From: Brevundimonas aurantiaca
GTDB taxonomy: Bacteria; Pseudomonadota; Alphaproteobacteria; Caulobacterales; Caulobacteraceae
Assembly (NCBI RefSeq): GCF_014199955.1
Contig: NZ_JACHOQ010000003.1
Span: 62,001-126,000 of the forward strand
Reading direction: 5' to 3'
Length of the DNA: 64,000 nt
The notes below the pieces were generated by a model. It did not search any database. It worked only from the letters and a program-made list of their open reading frames with translations, and was not told the origin of the DNA. Positions within the stretch are counted from its first letter, which is position 1. Every line of letters begins with the position of its first letter. A program made the position numbers and the translations under genes. Positions 24,079 through 33,184 of this stretch are shown here, piece by piece.

Positions 24079-25488
24079 ATGACCCAGGCTCAGCTCTCGG
24101 ACCGGTTCGGGCTTCAGCACGCGGCCTCGCGGGCGGAGGGGGCTGCGTCGGCCCAGGAGCGGCGCGGGCGGCTGGAGACGCTGAAGGCCCTGGTGCTGGA
24201 GCGGCGCGAGGCCTTTGCGCGGGCCATAGATGCGGATTTCGGGGCGCGGTCGGCGATGGAGACGGGGCTGCTGGAGGTCACGCCCCTGATCCGCAGCCTG
24301 GACCATGCGCGCGCCCGTCTGGGGCGGTGGATGCGCGACGAGCGGCGGCCGGTGGACCTGATGTTCCAGCCGTCGCGGGCCTGGATCCGGCATGAGCCCC
24401 TGGGCGTGGTCGGGGTGATCGCGCCGTGGAACTATCCCCTGCTGCTGGCGCTGGGGCCGACGGTCGACGCCCTGGCGGCGGGCAACCGGGTGATGATCAA
24501 GCCGTCCGAGCTGACGCCCGCCTTCGGCGCCCTGCTGGAGGCCGCCGTGGCCGAGCGGTTCGATCCGGCGGTGCTGACCGTGGTCAACGGCGGGATCGAC
24601 GTGGCCCAGGCCTTTTCGCGTCTGGCCTTCGACCATCTGGTCTTCACCGGATCGACGCGGGTGGGGCGCGAGGTGATGCGGGCGGCGGCGGAAAACCTGA
24701 CGCCGGTGACGCTGGAGCTGGGCGGCAAGTCGCCGGCCGTGGTGGCGCCCGACTATCCGCTGGACAAGGCGGCGCGGTCGATCACCTTCGGCAAATTCCT
24801 GAACGCGGGCCAGACCTGTATCGCCCCCGACTACGCCCTGGTCCCGGCCGGTCAGGTCCGGGCCTTCGCCGAGGCGGTGCTGGATCAGGCGCGCCGGGCC
24901 TATCCGAGGCTTCAGGACAATCCCGACTACAGCGGGGTGATCAGCGACCGTCACCGGGTGCGGCTGCGCGAGGCGGTGGCGGCGGCGAAGGCGGCGGGGG
25001 CCGAGGTGCTGGAGCACCCGGATGCGGGCGACGGGAACACCGGCAAGATCGCCCCGACCCTGGTGCTGAACCCGCCGAGCGACAGCCTGCTGATGCAGGA
25101 GGAGATCTTCGGCCCGGTCCTGCCGGTGGTCGGCTATGACAGCCTGGATGAAGCCCTGGCCTTTGTCGCCGCCCGGCCCCGGCCCCTGGCCCTCTACGGT
25201 TTCACCAACCAGGCGCGGACGCGCGACCGGATCCTGGGCTCGGGCCTGTCCGGCGGCGTGACCCTGAACGGGACCATGCTCCATATCGCCCAGAACGACC
25301 TGCCGTTCGGCGGGGTCGGCCCCAGCGGCCTGGGCGCCTATCACGGGCCTGAGGGCTTCAAGCGCTTCAGCCATGCGCGGGCGGTCTATGACGTGGGGCC
25401 GGTGAACGCCTTCGAACGGCTGGGACCGCCGTGGGACGGGGCGGCGGGCCGGCTGGCGCGCGCGGCCCTGCGGTTTCTGGCCCGTTAG
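24079..25488 (+). CDS. Coniferyl-aldehyde-dehydrogenase-like enzyme
   Basis: A 469-residue ALDH with the short C-terminus and sequence style of coniferyl aldehyde dehydrogenases (CalB). Landmarks are VIAPWNYPLLLALGPTVDAL (about 114-133), FTGSTRVGREVM for cofactor binding, catalytic Glu in LELGGKSPAVV (about 213-223) and catalytic Cys in NAGQTCIAPDY (about 246-256). The QEEIFGPVLPV block is intact. It oxidises aromatic or long-chain aldehydes to acids. A hydrophobic/basic tail (GRLARAALRFLAR) may help membrane contact. The precise substrate is inference. Confidence 0.87.
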   Translation: MTQAQLSDRFGLQHAASRAEGAASAQERRGRLETLKALVLERREAFARAIDADFGARSAMETGLLEVTPLIRSLDHARARLGRWMRDERRPVDLMFQPSRAWIRHEPLGVVGVIAPWNYPLLLALGPTVDALAAGNRVMIKPSELTPAFGALLEAAVAERFDPAVLTVVNGGIDVAQAFSRLAFDHLVFTGSTRVGREVMRAAAENLTPVTLELGGKSPAVVAPDYPLDKAARSITFGKFLNAGQTCIAPDYALVPAGQVRAFAEAVLDQARRAYPRLQDNPDYSGVISDRHRVRLREAVAAAKAAGAEVLEHPDAGDGNTGKIAPTLVLNPPSDSLLMQEEIFGPVLPVVGYDSLDEALAFVAARPRPLALYGFTNQARTRDRILGSGLSGGVTLNGTMLHIAQNDLPFGGVGPSGLGAYHGPEGFKRFSHARAVYDVGPVNAFERLGPPWDGAAGRLARAALRFLAR

Positions 25489-25497
25489 GCAAGACGC

Positions 25498-25527
25498 AAA
25501 AGGGCGGAACCCTGCGGTCCCGCCCTT
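25498..25527. terminator. Terminator between convergent genes
   Basis: AAGGGCGG (25500-25507) pairs with CCGCCCTT (25520-25527). On the minus strand the stem is followed by TTTTGCG, so it best serves the amidohydrolase operon; on the plus strand the tail is weak (TTCCG). Confidence 0.6.
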
Positions 25528-25548
25528 CCGTTCAGACCTGAAAGGCCG

Positions 25549-26889
25549 TCAGTTGCGATAGGCCGGCGGCATCGGCGTCTGTTGACGATAACGGTCGCGC
25601 AGCAGCAGGGCGCGGCTGGTCAACGGTTGCTCGACCCCGTCGATGAAGACGGCCGAGGGCTGGCTGAGCGGCTCCAGCGGGTCGCCGGACCAGACCACGA
25701 CGTCGGCGGCGGCGCCCGGCGCGATCTGGCCGAACTGTCCGGCCATGCCGAAGATCTTGGCCGGATTGACCGTCAGGGCGGCGATGGCGGCGCCGTAAGG
25801 CAGGCCGTGCGAGACGGCGTTGCCGGCGTTGTAGCGGGCCTCGCGGGCGCGGTGGGTCGAACCCTCGTTGCCCTTGATGGCGATGACGACGCCGGCCGCG
25901 TTCAGGGCCGCCGCATTCTCCATCCGCGCCGCCCGCATCTCGAAATCGGCGGGCAGGTTGGAGATGGGGTTCAGCAAGACGGGCACGCCCGCCGCCGCGA
26001 TCTCGCCGGCGACCAGCCAGCCTTCCTCGGCGCCGTCCAGGATCAGCTTGATCCCTTCCTCGCGCGCCAGACGCAGCACCTGCTGGATGTCGGACGCCCG
26101 GTGGACGGTGACGATCAGGGGCATCGAACCGTTGGCGACCGGGATCAGGGCCTCCAGGTCGGCGCGCGACAGGCTGAGGTCGCGCAGGCCCGCCCGCTCA
26201 TAGGCCGACTTGTTGCGGGCGTAGAGACGGACCTCGGCCAGGGTCTCCTTGAACAGGACGAACTGGGCGCCGCGCGCGCCGCCGGCGATGTCGGCCCCGG
26301 CCTCGCCGAAGGGGGCGACCATGGCCACGCGCGGCTTGACCAGGATGTTCGCATCCTGACCCAGGTCGATGACCGCCGCCTGGCCGGCGAACAGGCCCGG
26401 CGTCTGATAGCCGCCGTCGCCGGCGCCGGCCGTCTCGTCCTCATGCACATGGCCGCCGGACGAGCCGGGGTGCTGGGGCACGACCACGGCGCGGGTGATG
26501 CCGCCCAGACGCGCCACCGGCAGGGTGAAGGACCAGGGGTCGAGGCCATAGGAGATGTCGAAGGCGGCGCTGAGGGTGTTGGACGCGTTGCGCAGCTCAT
26601 TGGTGCCGCCGACCGAGCCCACCTCGGTCCCGGCCAGGCCGGAATCGACGGCGACGAAGCCAGGGGCGACCGTCTTGCCGGTCGCGTCGATGACGCGGGC
26701 GCCGGCCGGGGCGGCGCCCGTTCCGACCGAGACGATCTTGCCGTCGCGGATCACCACCGTGCCGCGCTCGATGACGGAGGTTCCGGTCAGAACCCGCCCG
26801 CCCGTGATCGCAACAGTGTCCTGGGCGACCGCAGGCGCGGCGACAGACAGGGCGGCCACAGCGGCCGCAAGGATGTGAGGCAGACGCAT
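25549..26889 (-). CDS. Secreted amidohydrolase-like protein lacking key metal ligands
   Basis: A 446-residue amidohydrolase-superfamily protein with a signal peptide (cleavage after APAVAQ, about 23). The fold is evident: N-terminal beta sandwich (VAITGGRVLTGTSVIERGTV), ALTVNPAKIFGMAGQFGQI and GAAADVVVWSGDPLEP near the end. The HxH motif expected after VAPGF is replaced (VAVDSGLAG), and the late xHSDD-type Asp is replaced by IAIKGNEGS. One His (TVHRASD) remains. The ATG overlaps the stop of the intact paralogue by one base, so it is made together with it. Probably a non-catalytic or altered partner; inference. Confidence 0.85.
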   Translation of the reverse strand: MRLPHILAAAVAALSVAAPAVAQDTVAITGGRVLTGTSVIERGTVVIRDGKIVSVGTGAAPAGARVIDATGKTVAPGFVAVDSGLAGTEVGSVGGTNELRNASNTLSAAFDISYGLDPWSFTLPVARLGGITRAVVVPQHPGSSGGHVHEDETAGAGDGGYQTPGLFAGQAAVIDLGQDANILVKPRVAMVAPFGEAGADIAGGARGAQFVLFKETLAEVRLYARNKSAYERAGLRDLSLSRADLEALIPVANGSMPLIVTVHRASDIQQVLRLAREEGIKLILDGAEEGWLVAGEIAAAGVPVLLNPISNLPADFEMRAARMENAAALNAAGVVIAIKGNEGSTHRAREARYNAGNAVSHGLPYGAAIAALTVNPAKIFGMAGQFGQIAPGAAADVVVWSGDPLEPLSQPSAVFIDGVEQPLTSRALLLRDRYRQQTPMPPAYRN

Positions 26890-28358
26890 CAGCGGGCTCC
26901 TTCGGCGACGTTGGCGGCGGTCAGGCCATAGCCCGGCTGGCCCAGCTCGAAATCGCTGGTCGGCTGATAGGCGGGGTTGGTCCGGTCGAAGGCCAGGGCG
27001 CCGTCGATGAAGACCTGGTCTGCGCGGGCGTAGATGGAGAAGGGATCGGCGCTCCAGATCACCACGTCGGCGCGCTTGCCGGCCTCCAGCGAGCCGGTCT
27101 GGTCGGCGACGCCGATGGCCTTGGCGGCGTTGGAGGTGATCCAGCTGATGGCGTGTTCTTCCGAAATGTTCAGGCCGGCGCGGCGACCGGCCGACAGGGC
27201 GGCGGCGGCTTCCTGGTTCAACCGTTGAGTCAGTTCGGCGTCGTCGGAATGGATCACGGCGCAGGAGCCCTGGGCTGCGTCCACCAGGGCGGCGTTCTCC
27301 TCGATGGCGTCGAGCGCCTCCATCTTGAAGCCCCACCAGCCGGTCCACATGGCCGCGCAGACGCCGGCCTGGGCCAGTTGCGGGGCCAGCTTATAGGCCT
27401 CGGTGGCGTGGTGGAAGGTGGTGATGCGGTAGCCGAACTCCTTGGCCATATCCATCATCAGCGCCATTTCGTCGGCGCGGTAGCAGTGGTTCTGGATCAG
27501 GATCGAGCCGTCCAGCACCCCGGCCAGGGTCTCGTTCTGCAGGTTACGGGTCGGGGGCGAACCCTCGTGATCCGCCTGCCACTTGTCCCACTTGGCCTTG
27601 TATTCGCGCGCGGCGATGAAGGCGGCGCGATAGCCGGCCATATTGCCCATGCCGGTCGCCGGGCTCTGGTTGCGGCCGCCATAGACCCGCGACGGGTTCT
27701 CGCCGCAAGCCATCTTGAGCGTATAGGGGGCTTGCGGAAACTTCATGCCCTGCATGGTGATGGAGGGCGTATTGCGGATGGTGACGCCCCGGCCGCCGAA
27801 CAGATTGGCCGAGCCGGGCAGGATGTGGAGCGTGGTCACCCCGCCGGCGCGGGCGGTGTTGAAGCCCGGATCCTGGGGCCAAAGCGAATGTTCGGCCCAG
27901 ACCTGGGCGGTGTTCGGGCTGGTCGCCTCATTGCCGTCGCTCATGCCCTGGACCCCGGGGGACGGATAGACGCCCAGGTGGCTGTGGACGTCGATGATCC
28001 CCGGCGTGACATAGCGGCCGCGCGCCTCGATCAGCCGATAGCCCGCAGGGACGGGGGTCGAGGCGTCGCCGACGGCGGCGATCTTGCCATCGGTGACCAC
28101 GACCACGCCGTTTTCGATCTTGCGGTCCGTCCCGGTCAGGACCGTAGCCCCGACCACGGCGAAATTCTCGCGCGGCAACGGTTGATAGGTCGAAGGATAG
28201 GGGTCCGACCTCGTCGCCGGGTCCAGCCCGGCCGCCAGGCTCCTGTCCTTGGCCGGGGCGGTCCCGCCCTGGTCCGGCTCCGTCGTGGCGCAGGCCGACA
28301 GGCCCAAGGCGCACGCCAAGGCCGCGAGGCCGACGCCCCGCAGATGATGTCTGATCAT
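26889..28358 (-). CDS. Lipoprotein amidohydrolase (imidazolonepropionase-like)
   Basis: A 489-residue metal-dependent hydrolase with a lipoprotein signal (LGLSAC, Cys23). All expected ligands are seen: HxH in TPGIIDVHSHLGVYPSP (about 117-133), a Lys in LKMACGENPSRVYGG that may be the carbamylated bridge, His in IQNHCYRADEM and TFHHATEAY, and the Asp in VIHSDDAEL (about 394). Related enzymes in Shewanella and Caulobacterales act as periplasmic dipeptidase-like or imidazolone-type hydrolases; the substrate is not predictable. It is the first gene of a two-gene operon with the degenerate paralogue. Confidence 0.87.
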   Translation of the reverse strand: MIRHHLRGVGLAALACALGLSACATTEPDQGGTAPAKDRSLAAGLDPATRSDPYPSTYQPLPRENFAVVGATVLTGTDRKIENGVVVVTDGKIAAVGDASTPVPAGYRLIEARGRYVTPGIIDVHSHLGVYPSPGVQGMSDGNEATSPNTAQVWAEHSLWPQDPGFNTARAGGVTTLHILPGSANLFGGRGVTIRNTPSITMQGMKFPQAPYTLKMACGENPSRVYGGRNQSPATGMGNMAGYRAAFIAAREYKAKWDKWQADHEGSPPTRNLQNETLAGVLDGSILIQNHCYRADEMALMMDMAKEFGYRITTFHHATEAYKLAPQLAQAGVCAAMWTGWWGFKMEALDAIEENAALVDAAQGSCAVIHSDDAELTQRLNQEAAAALSAGRRAGLNISEEHAISWITSNAAKAIGVADQTGSLEAGKRADVVIWSADPFSIYARADQVFIDGALAFDRTNPAYQPTSDFELGQPGYGLTAANVAEGAR

Positions 28359-28375
28359 CAGATCCCTCTCCCGAC

Positions 28376-28397
28376 GACACGCCAGCCCCGGCGTGTC
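28376..28397. promoter_or_regulatory. Perfect 8-bp inverted repeat upstream of the amidohydrolases
   Basis: GACACGCC (28376-28383) and GGCGTGTC (28390-28397) with a 6-base loop lie 18 bases before the amidohydrolase start. It is possibly an operator or a leader hairpin; no regulator gene is adjacent. Confidence 0.35.
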
Positions 28398-28551
28398 TTG
28401 CAGCTGTCATAGAAGGGGCTCGCCGCCCGGCCGTCAAAAGATTTCGACGTTCTTTCTCGATCGCGCCATGCTCGCACGGCCGGGGGAGTTGTGTTGGGCC
28501 GGTAAGGCGACCATCTGGGGTTCTAAGGCTCTTCGATACACGGACTTCCCC

Positions 28552-29457
28552 ATGACCTTCGCCGACCCGACCCTGGACCCGCGCCCTTCCGGCGACCTGA
28601 TCAAGGAAGGCACGGACGCCTCCTTCATGAAGGACGTGATCGAGGCGTCGAAGACCCAGCCGGTGATCGTCGACTTCTGGGCCACCTGGTGCGGCCCCTG
28701 CCGAACCCTGGGCCCGGCGCTGGAGAAGGCCGTGCGCGCCGCCAAGGGGGCGGTCAAGATGGTCAAGATCGACGTCGACGCCAACCCGGCCTATGCGGGC
28801 CAGCTGCGCGTGCAGTCGATCCCGACCGTCTACGCCTTCGTCAACGGCCAGCCGGTGGACGGCTTCCAGGGCGCCATTCCCGAAAGCCAGATCAAGGCCT
28901 TCATCGACAAGCTGACCGGCGGCCAGGGCGGCTCCGCCGAGACCGCTCAGCTGCTGGAGCTGGGCGAAGAATCGCTGGGCCTGAACGACTTCGGCGGCGC
29001 GGCCCAGGCCTTCGCCCACGTCCTGTCGATCGAGCCGGAGAACGAAAAGGCCATCGCCGGCTTGGCGCGCGTCTACATGGCGGGCGGCGACGTCGAACAG
29101 GCGGCCCAGACCATCGCCATGGCGCCGGCCGAGTCCAAGGAACCGGCGGTTCAGAGCGTGCGGGCCCAGCTGGCCCTGGCGGCCAAGGCGCCCGCCGGCG
29201 CATCGGCCGAGCTGGAAGCCAAGGTCGCGGCCGATCCGAACGATCATCAGGCGCGCTTCGACCTGGCCGAAGCCCAGAGCGCGGCCGGCGACTTCAAGGG
29301 GGCGATCGACAATCTTCTGTCCATCGTCCAGGCCGATCGCGAATGGAACGATCAGGCCGCGCGCAAACAGCTTCTGGTCATCTTCGAGGCGGCCGGCCTG
29401 GGGTCGGACGTCTCCAAGGACGGGCGCCGCCGCCTGTCCTCCATCCTCTTCTCCTAG
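28552..29457 (+). CDS. cnoX: Thioredoxin-TPR co-chaperone (CnoX/YbbN)
   Basis: A 301-residue fusion of an N-terminal thioredoxin domain (about 15-120) and a C-terminal TPR region (about 130-300), the CnoX/YbbN layout. The active site WATWCGPCRTLGP (about 44-56) keeps both CGPC cysteines, as in Caulobacter CnoX, unlike the SQHC of E. coli. CnoX proteins hold unfolding substrates under oxidative stress and pass them to GroEL. The start at 28552 is chosen because it gives the family N-terminus; the upstream 53 codons are non-homologous. It is followed by the LON-domain gene 13 bases later. Confidence 0.92.
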   Translation: MTFADPTLDPRPSGDLIKEGTDASFMKDVIEASKTQPVIVDFWATWCGPCRTLGPALEKAVRAAKGAVKMVKIDVDANPAYAGQLRVQSIPTVYAFVNGQPVDGFQGAIPESQIKAFIDKLTGGQGGSAETAQLLELGEESLGLNDFGGAAQAFAHVLSIEPENEKAIAGLARVYMAGGDVEQAAQTIAMAPAESKEPAVQSVRAQLALAAKAPAGASAELEAKVAADPNDHQARFDLAEAQSAAGDFKGAIDNLLSIVQADREWNDQAARKQLLVIFEAAGLGSDVSKDGRRRLSSILFS

Positions 29458-29470
29458 GGCGGACACCTCC

Positions 29471-30127
29471 ATGCCCCAGGGCTATGTGCGCGCTTTGGAC
29501 CTGCCCCAGGTCATTCCGGTGTTTCCGCTGGGCGGCGCCATCCTGTTGCCGCGCGGACAGCTGCCGCTGAACATCTTCGAGCCGCGCTATCTGAACATGG
29601 TGGACGACGCCATGGCGGGCGACCGGATCATCGGCCTGATTCAGCCCAAGGGCGGGACGCCGGCCCTGCCCGGCCTGTCTTCGGTCGGCTGCGCCGGACG
29701 GATCACCGGCTTCGCCGAGACGTCGGACGGGCGCTATCTGATCACCCTGACCGGGGTGTCGCGATTCCGCGTCGCGGCCGAACTGCCGACCAAGACGCCG
29801 TATCGACAGGTGCGGGCGGCGTTCGACGCCTATGAGGACGATCTGGCGCCCCCGCCTGAGGAGCCGGATTTCGACCGCCACGCCTTTCTGGACGCCTTGC
29901 GGGATTATATGGCCCACCGCGCCCTGGACATCGACTGGGACACGGCCGAGACCGCGCCTATGGAGGCCCTGGTCAACAGCCTGGCCATGGCCCTGCCGTT
30001 CGAACCCGCCGAAAAACAGGCCTTGCTGGAGTCGATGAGCCTGATGTCGCGCGCCGAGGCCCTGACCGCCCTGTTGCGGATCGACGCCGCCGACGGGGGC
30101 GACGACTCCGCCTCGTCGATCCAATAG
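29471..30127 (+). CDS. LON substrate-binding domain protein
   Basis: A 218-residue protein consisting only of the N-terminal domain of Lon protease: VIPVFPLGGAILLPRGQLPL (about 14-33), NIFEPRYLNMVDDAMAGDR (about 35-53), then VGCAGRITGF and a helical C-terminus. It has neither ATPase nor protease domain. Such stand-alone proteins are widespread in Alphaproteobacteria next to the CnoX-type thioredoxin, and may be substrate binders or adaptors; the role is unproven. It probably shares a transcript with cnoX and the Trm112 gene. Confidence 0.9.
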   Translation: MPQGYVRALDLPQVIPVFPLGGAILLPRGQLPLNIFEPRYLNMVDDAMAGDRIIGLIQPKGGTPALPGLSSVGCAGRITGFAETSDGRYLITLTGVSRFRVAAELPTKTPYRQVRAAFDAYEDDLAPPPEEPDFDRHAFLDALRDYMAHRALDIDWDTAETAPMEALVNSLAMALPFEPAEKQALLESMSLMSRAEALTALLRIDAADGGDDSASSIQ

Positions 30128-30206
30128 GCCCGCCCATATGGCGCAAAGCGCGCCGTGACCCTAAACAGCCTTTCCGACCTGGTTTTCGCAGACGACAGGA
30201 GCCCTC

Positions 30207-30401
30207 ATGAGCGACGCCTTCCAGACGCCGGTTTCCGTCGATCCTCGCCTGCTCGAGGTGCTGGTCTGTCCGGTAACGCGGGGCCGCCTGACCTATGACC
30301 GCGAGGCCGGCGAGCTGATCTCGCCGGGCGCCAAACTGGCCTATCCGATCCGGGAAGGCGTGCCGATCATGCTGGCCGAAGAAGCCAGGCCGCTGGACTG
30401 A
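30207..30401 (+). CDS. Trm112-family protein
   Basis: A 64-residue Trm112/YcaR-like protein with [17 protein letters not shown] (about 14-30) and [16 protein letters not shown] (about 47-62). Only one of the usual zinc cysteines remains (VCP), which is normal for bacterial versions. Eukaryotic Trm112 activates methyltransferases; bacterial versions likely do similar partner binding. It follows the LON-domain gene in the same direction. Confidence 0.9.
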   Translation: MSDAFQTPVSVDPRLLEVLVCPVTRGRLTYDREAGELISPGAKLAYPIREGVPIMLAEEARPLD

Positions 30402-30450
30402 ACCGCAGCAGACGAAGACGAACCCACGGCTCGGGCGCCTCGCGCCGATC

Positions 30451-30482
30451 GGGCCCAAGCAGCGCAAGGCGCGATAGGCCCC
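30451..30482. repeat. REP-like hairpin repeat, copy 2
   Basis: A partner of 16757-16788 (27 of 32 identical), located between Trm112 and gshB. Outer arms GGGCC (30451-30455) / GGCCC (30477-30481) and inner arms GCGC (30462-30465) / GCGC (30469-30472) can pair. CCCACGGC occurs upstream of both copies. Confidence 0.55.
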
Positions 30483-30489
30483 AGACACC

Positions 30490-31446
30490 ATGACCCTCAA
30501 AGTCGCCATCCAGATGGACCCGATCGAGGCCGTCAATATTGAGTCCGACACCACCTTTCTGATGGCCGAAACGGCCCAGGCGCGGGGGCACCGGCTGTGG
30601 GTCTATGATTTCCGCACCCTGGCCCTTGAGGAGGGTCGGCTCTACTGCCGCGCCCGTCCGGTCGCCGTTCGTCGCAAGGCCGGCGATCATGTCGATTTCG
30701 GCGACCCCGTTCGGCTGGACCTGGGACAGGACGTCGACGTGGTTCTGATGCGTCAGGACCCGCCGTTCGACATGGCCTATGTGACCGCCACCTATCTCTT
30801 GGAAACGATCCACCCTTCGACCCTGGTGGTCAACGATCCGGCCGAGGTGCGTTCGGCGCCGGAGAAGTTGCTCGTGACACGCTTCCCCGACCTGACCCCG
30901 CCGACCCTGATCAGTTCCGACCCCGTCCAGCTGGGCGACTTCCACCGGCGCCACGGCGAGGTGGTGCTGAAGCCCCTGCATGGGGCCGCAGGCTCGGGCG
31001 TGGTCCGGCTGAAGGCGGATGATCCCAATCTGGATGCTCTGATCGAAATCCACGCCATGGGATCGCGCGATCCTCTGGTGATCCAGAAATTCATTCCCGC
31101 CGTGTCCAGGGGCGACAAGCGCATCCTGCTGGTGGACGGCGAGCCGGTGGGCGCCATCAACCGAATTCCGGCCAAGGACCAGGTCCGGTCCAACCTGCGG
31201 GTCGGAGGCACGGCCGCGCCGGTCGAGCTGACGCCGCGCGATCTTGAAATCTGCGCCGCCATCGGTCCGACCCTCAAGGCGCGGGGTCTGATCTTCGTCG
31301 GGATCGACGTGATCGGCGACTGGCTGACCGAGATCAACGTCACCTCCCCCACAGGCGCCCAACAGTTGAAGACCTTCACCGGCGTCGACGCCACGGCGCG
31401 GATGTGGGAGGTCATAGAAGCGAAACGCGCCGCACAGGTTGCGTAA
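30490..31446 (+). CDS. gshB: Glutathione synthetase
   Basis: A 318-residue ATP-grasp ligase joining gamma-glutamylcysteine and glycine, the second step of glutathione synthesis. It opens [20 protein letters not shown] (about 3-22), has [19 protein letters not shown] (about 80-98), the ATP-grasp loop [16 protein letters not shown] (about 158-173), [17 protein letters not shown] and [10 protein letters not shown] near the end. It is cytosolic and full length. The glutathione made here could serve as the acceptor for SQR-derived sulfane sulfur; that link is inference. Confidence 0.96.
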   Translation: MTLKVAIQMDPIEAVNIESDTTFLMAETAQARGHRLWVYDFRTLALEEGRLYCRARPVAVRRKAGDHVDFGDPVRLDLGQDVDVVLMRQDPPFDMAYVTATYLLETIHPSTLVVNDPAEVRSAPEKLLVTRFPDLTPPTLISSDPVQLGDFHRRHGEVVLKPLHGAAGSGVVRLKADDPNLDALIEIHAMGSRDPLVIQKFIPAVSRGDKRILLVDGEPVGAINRIPAKDQVRSNLRVGGTAAPVELTPRDLEICAAIGPTLKARGLIFVGIDVIGDWLTEINVTSPTGAQQLKTFTGVDATARMWEVIEAKRAAQVA

Positions 31447-31509
31447 TCGCTACTTGAATTAGAGCCAAGTTCATGGTTCGTTCCTCGCTCCAAAAAGGGG
31501 GGCGGAGCC

Positions 31510-33114
31510 ATGGTCGCGCGAGTCGTTACGGTCGCCTTTGACGGGGTCGAGGCGCGGCGCGTGGACGTCGAGGTCCAGCTGGTCGGCCAGGATCAGCAGA
31601 CGGTGTTCAACATCGTCGGCCTGCCGGACAAGGCGGTGGCTGAAAGCCGCGAGCGGGTGCGCGGCGCCTTCGCCGGGATCGGTCTGGCCCTGCCCTCGCG
31701 GCGGATCATCGCCAATCTGGCCCCCGCCGACCTGCCCAAGGAGGGCAGCCATTTCGACCTGCCCATCGCCCTGGCCTTGATGGCGGCCATGGGGGTGATC
31801 GGGCCGGACGCCCTGGACGGCTGGGCCGCCATCGGCGAACTGGGGCTGGACGGGCAGATCGCCCGGGTCGGGGGCGCCCTGCCCGCCGCCGTGGCCGCCG
31901 ACGCCCTGGGCCTGGGTCTGATCTGCCCGGAAGCCACGGGGCCGGAAGCCGCCTGGGCCGGCGGGGCGCGTATTCTGGCGCCGCGGTCCCTGATCGCCCT
32001 GATCAATCATTTCAAGGGAAGCCAGGTGCTGCGCGCGCCGGAACCGGGCCCCCTGGCCGGCGGCAAGGCCGTGCCCGACCTGCGCGAGGTCAAGGGGCAG
32101 GAAGGCGCCAAGCGGGCGCTGGAGATCGCGGCGGCGGGCGGCCACAATCTGCTGTTCATCGGCCCGCCCGGATCGGGCAAGTCGATGATGGCCCAGCGCC
32201 TGCCCGGCCTGTTGCCGCCCTTGACCTCGCAGGAGCTGCTGGAGACCTCCATGGTCTGGTCGGTCGCCGGCCTGATCGAGCGGGGCGCCCTGACGAGGGA
32301 CCGCCCCTTCCGCAGCCCGCACCATTCGGCCTCAATGGCGGCCCTGACGGGCGGGGGTCTGCGCGCCAAGCCGGGCGAGGCGTCGCTGGCCCACAACGGC
32401 GTCCTCTTCCTTGATGAACTGCCCGAATACAGCGCCCAGGCCCTGGACTCGCTGCGGGCGCCCCTGGAGACGGGCGAGATCGTCGTGGCCCGCGCCAACG
32501 CCCATATCCGCTATCCGGCCCGGTTCCAGCTGGTGGCGGCGATGAACCCCTGTCGCTGCGGCATGGGCGGCGCCGGGCGCGGCGCCTGCGGCAAGGCGCC
32601 CCGCTGCCAGCGGGATTATCAGAACCGAGTGTCCGGTCCGATGTTCGACCGGATCGACCTGACGGTCGAGACGCCGCCCGTCACCGCCGCCGACATGATC
32701 CTGCCGCCCCCTTCAGAAGGCACGGCCGAGGCCAGGGCGCGCGTCGCCGCTGCCCGCGCCCTGCAGGAAGACCGGGCGCGGGCCGCCGGCCTGGACCCCG
32801 CCCAGGGGCTGAACGCCCGGGCCTCCGGCGAGGCGCTGGACCGGTTCGCCACGCCGGACGAAGCGGGGCGGATGCTGCTGATGCGGGCCGGCGAGGCCGG
32901 GGGGCTGACGGCGCGGGGCTGGACCCGCACCCTCAGGCTGGCACGCACCATCGCCGATCTGGACGGCTGCGACGGGGTCTTGCGCCGCCATATCGCCGAG
33001 GCCCTGATCTATCGCCGCAACACGGTCGGCGCCGAGGCCGATTTCGACCGCCGCGTCGCCGCCCGCTCGGGCCTGGCCGAGGCCGCCGGTCGGGCGGCCT
33101 TCATCCACGATTGA
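31510..33114 (+). CDS. comM: YifB/ComM-family AAA+ ATPase
   Basis: A 534-residue Mg-chelatase-like AAA+ helicase. An N-terminal Lon-like domain (VNIVGLPDKAVAESRERV-type, about 30-50) is followed by the ATPase with Walker A GPPGSGKSMMAQRLPG (about 218-233), Walker B GVLFLDELPEY (about 297-307), PCRCG zinc-like segment in MNPCRCGMGGAGRGACG (about 345-361) and a C-terminal helicase-associated region with YQNRVSGPMFDRID. ComM drives branch migration during natural transformation and recombination. The start ATG has a GGCGGAG Shine-Dalgarno. Confidence 0.94.
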   Translation: MVARVVTVAFDGVEARRVDVEVQLVGQDQQTVFNIVGLPDKAVAESRERVRGAFAGIGLALPSRRIIANLAPADLPKEGSHFDLPIALALMAAMGVIGPDALDGWAAIGELGLDGQIARVGGALPAAVAADALGLGLICPEATGPEAAWAGGARILAPRSLIALINHFKGSQVLRAPEPGPLAGGKAVPDLREVKGQEGAKRALEIAAAGGHNLLFIGPPGSGKSMMAQRLPGLLPPLTSQELLETSMVWSVAGLIERGALTRDRPFRSPHHSASMAALTGGGLRAKPGEASLAHNGVLFLDELPEYSAQALDSLRAPLETGEIVVARANAHIRYPARFQLVAAMNPCRCGMGGAGRGACGKAPRCQRDYQNRVSGPMFDRIDLTVETPPVTAADMILPPPSEGTAEARARVAAARALQEDRARAAGLDPAQGLNARASGEALDRFATPDEAGRMLLMRAGEAGGLTARGWTRTLRLARTIADLDGCDGVLRRHIAEALIYRRNTVGAEADFDRRVAARSGLAEAAGRAAFIHD

Positions 33115-33184
33115 TCCAGGCCTCTTGAAGCGTCCTTAACTCCGCTCGGCTTAGACGTCGTCCCTCGCGGAGACGGAACAGACC

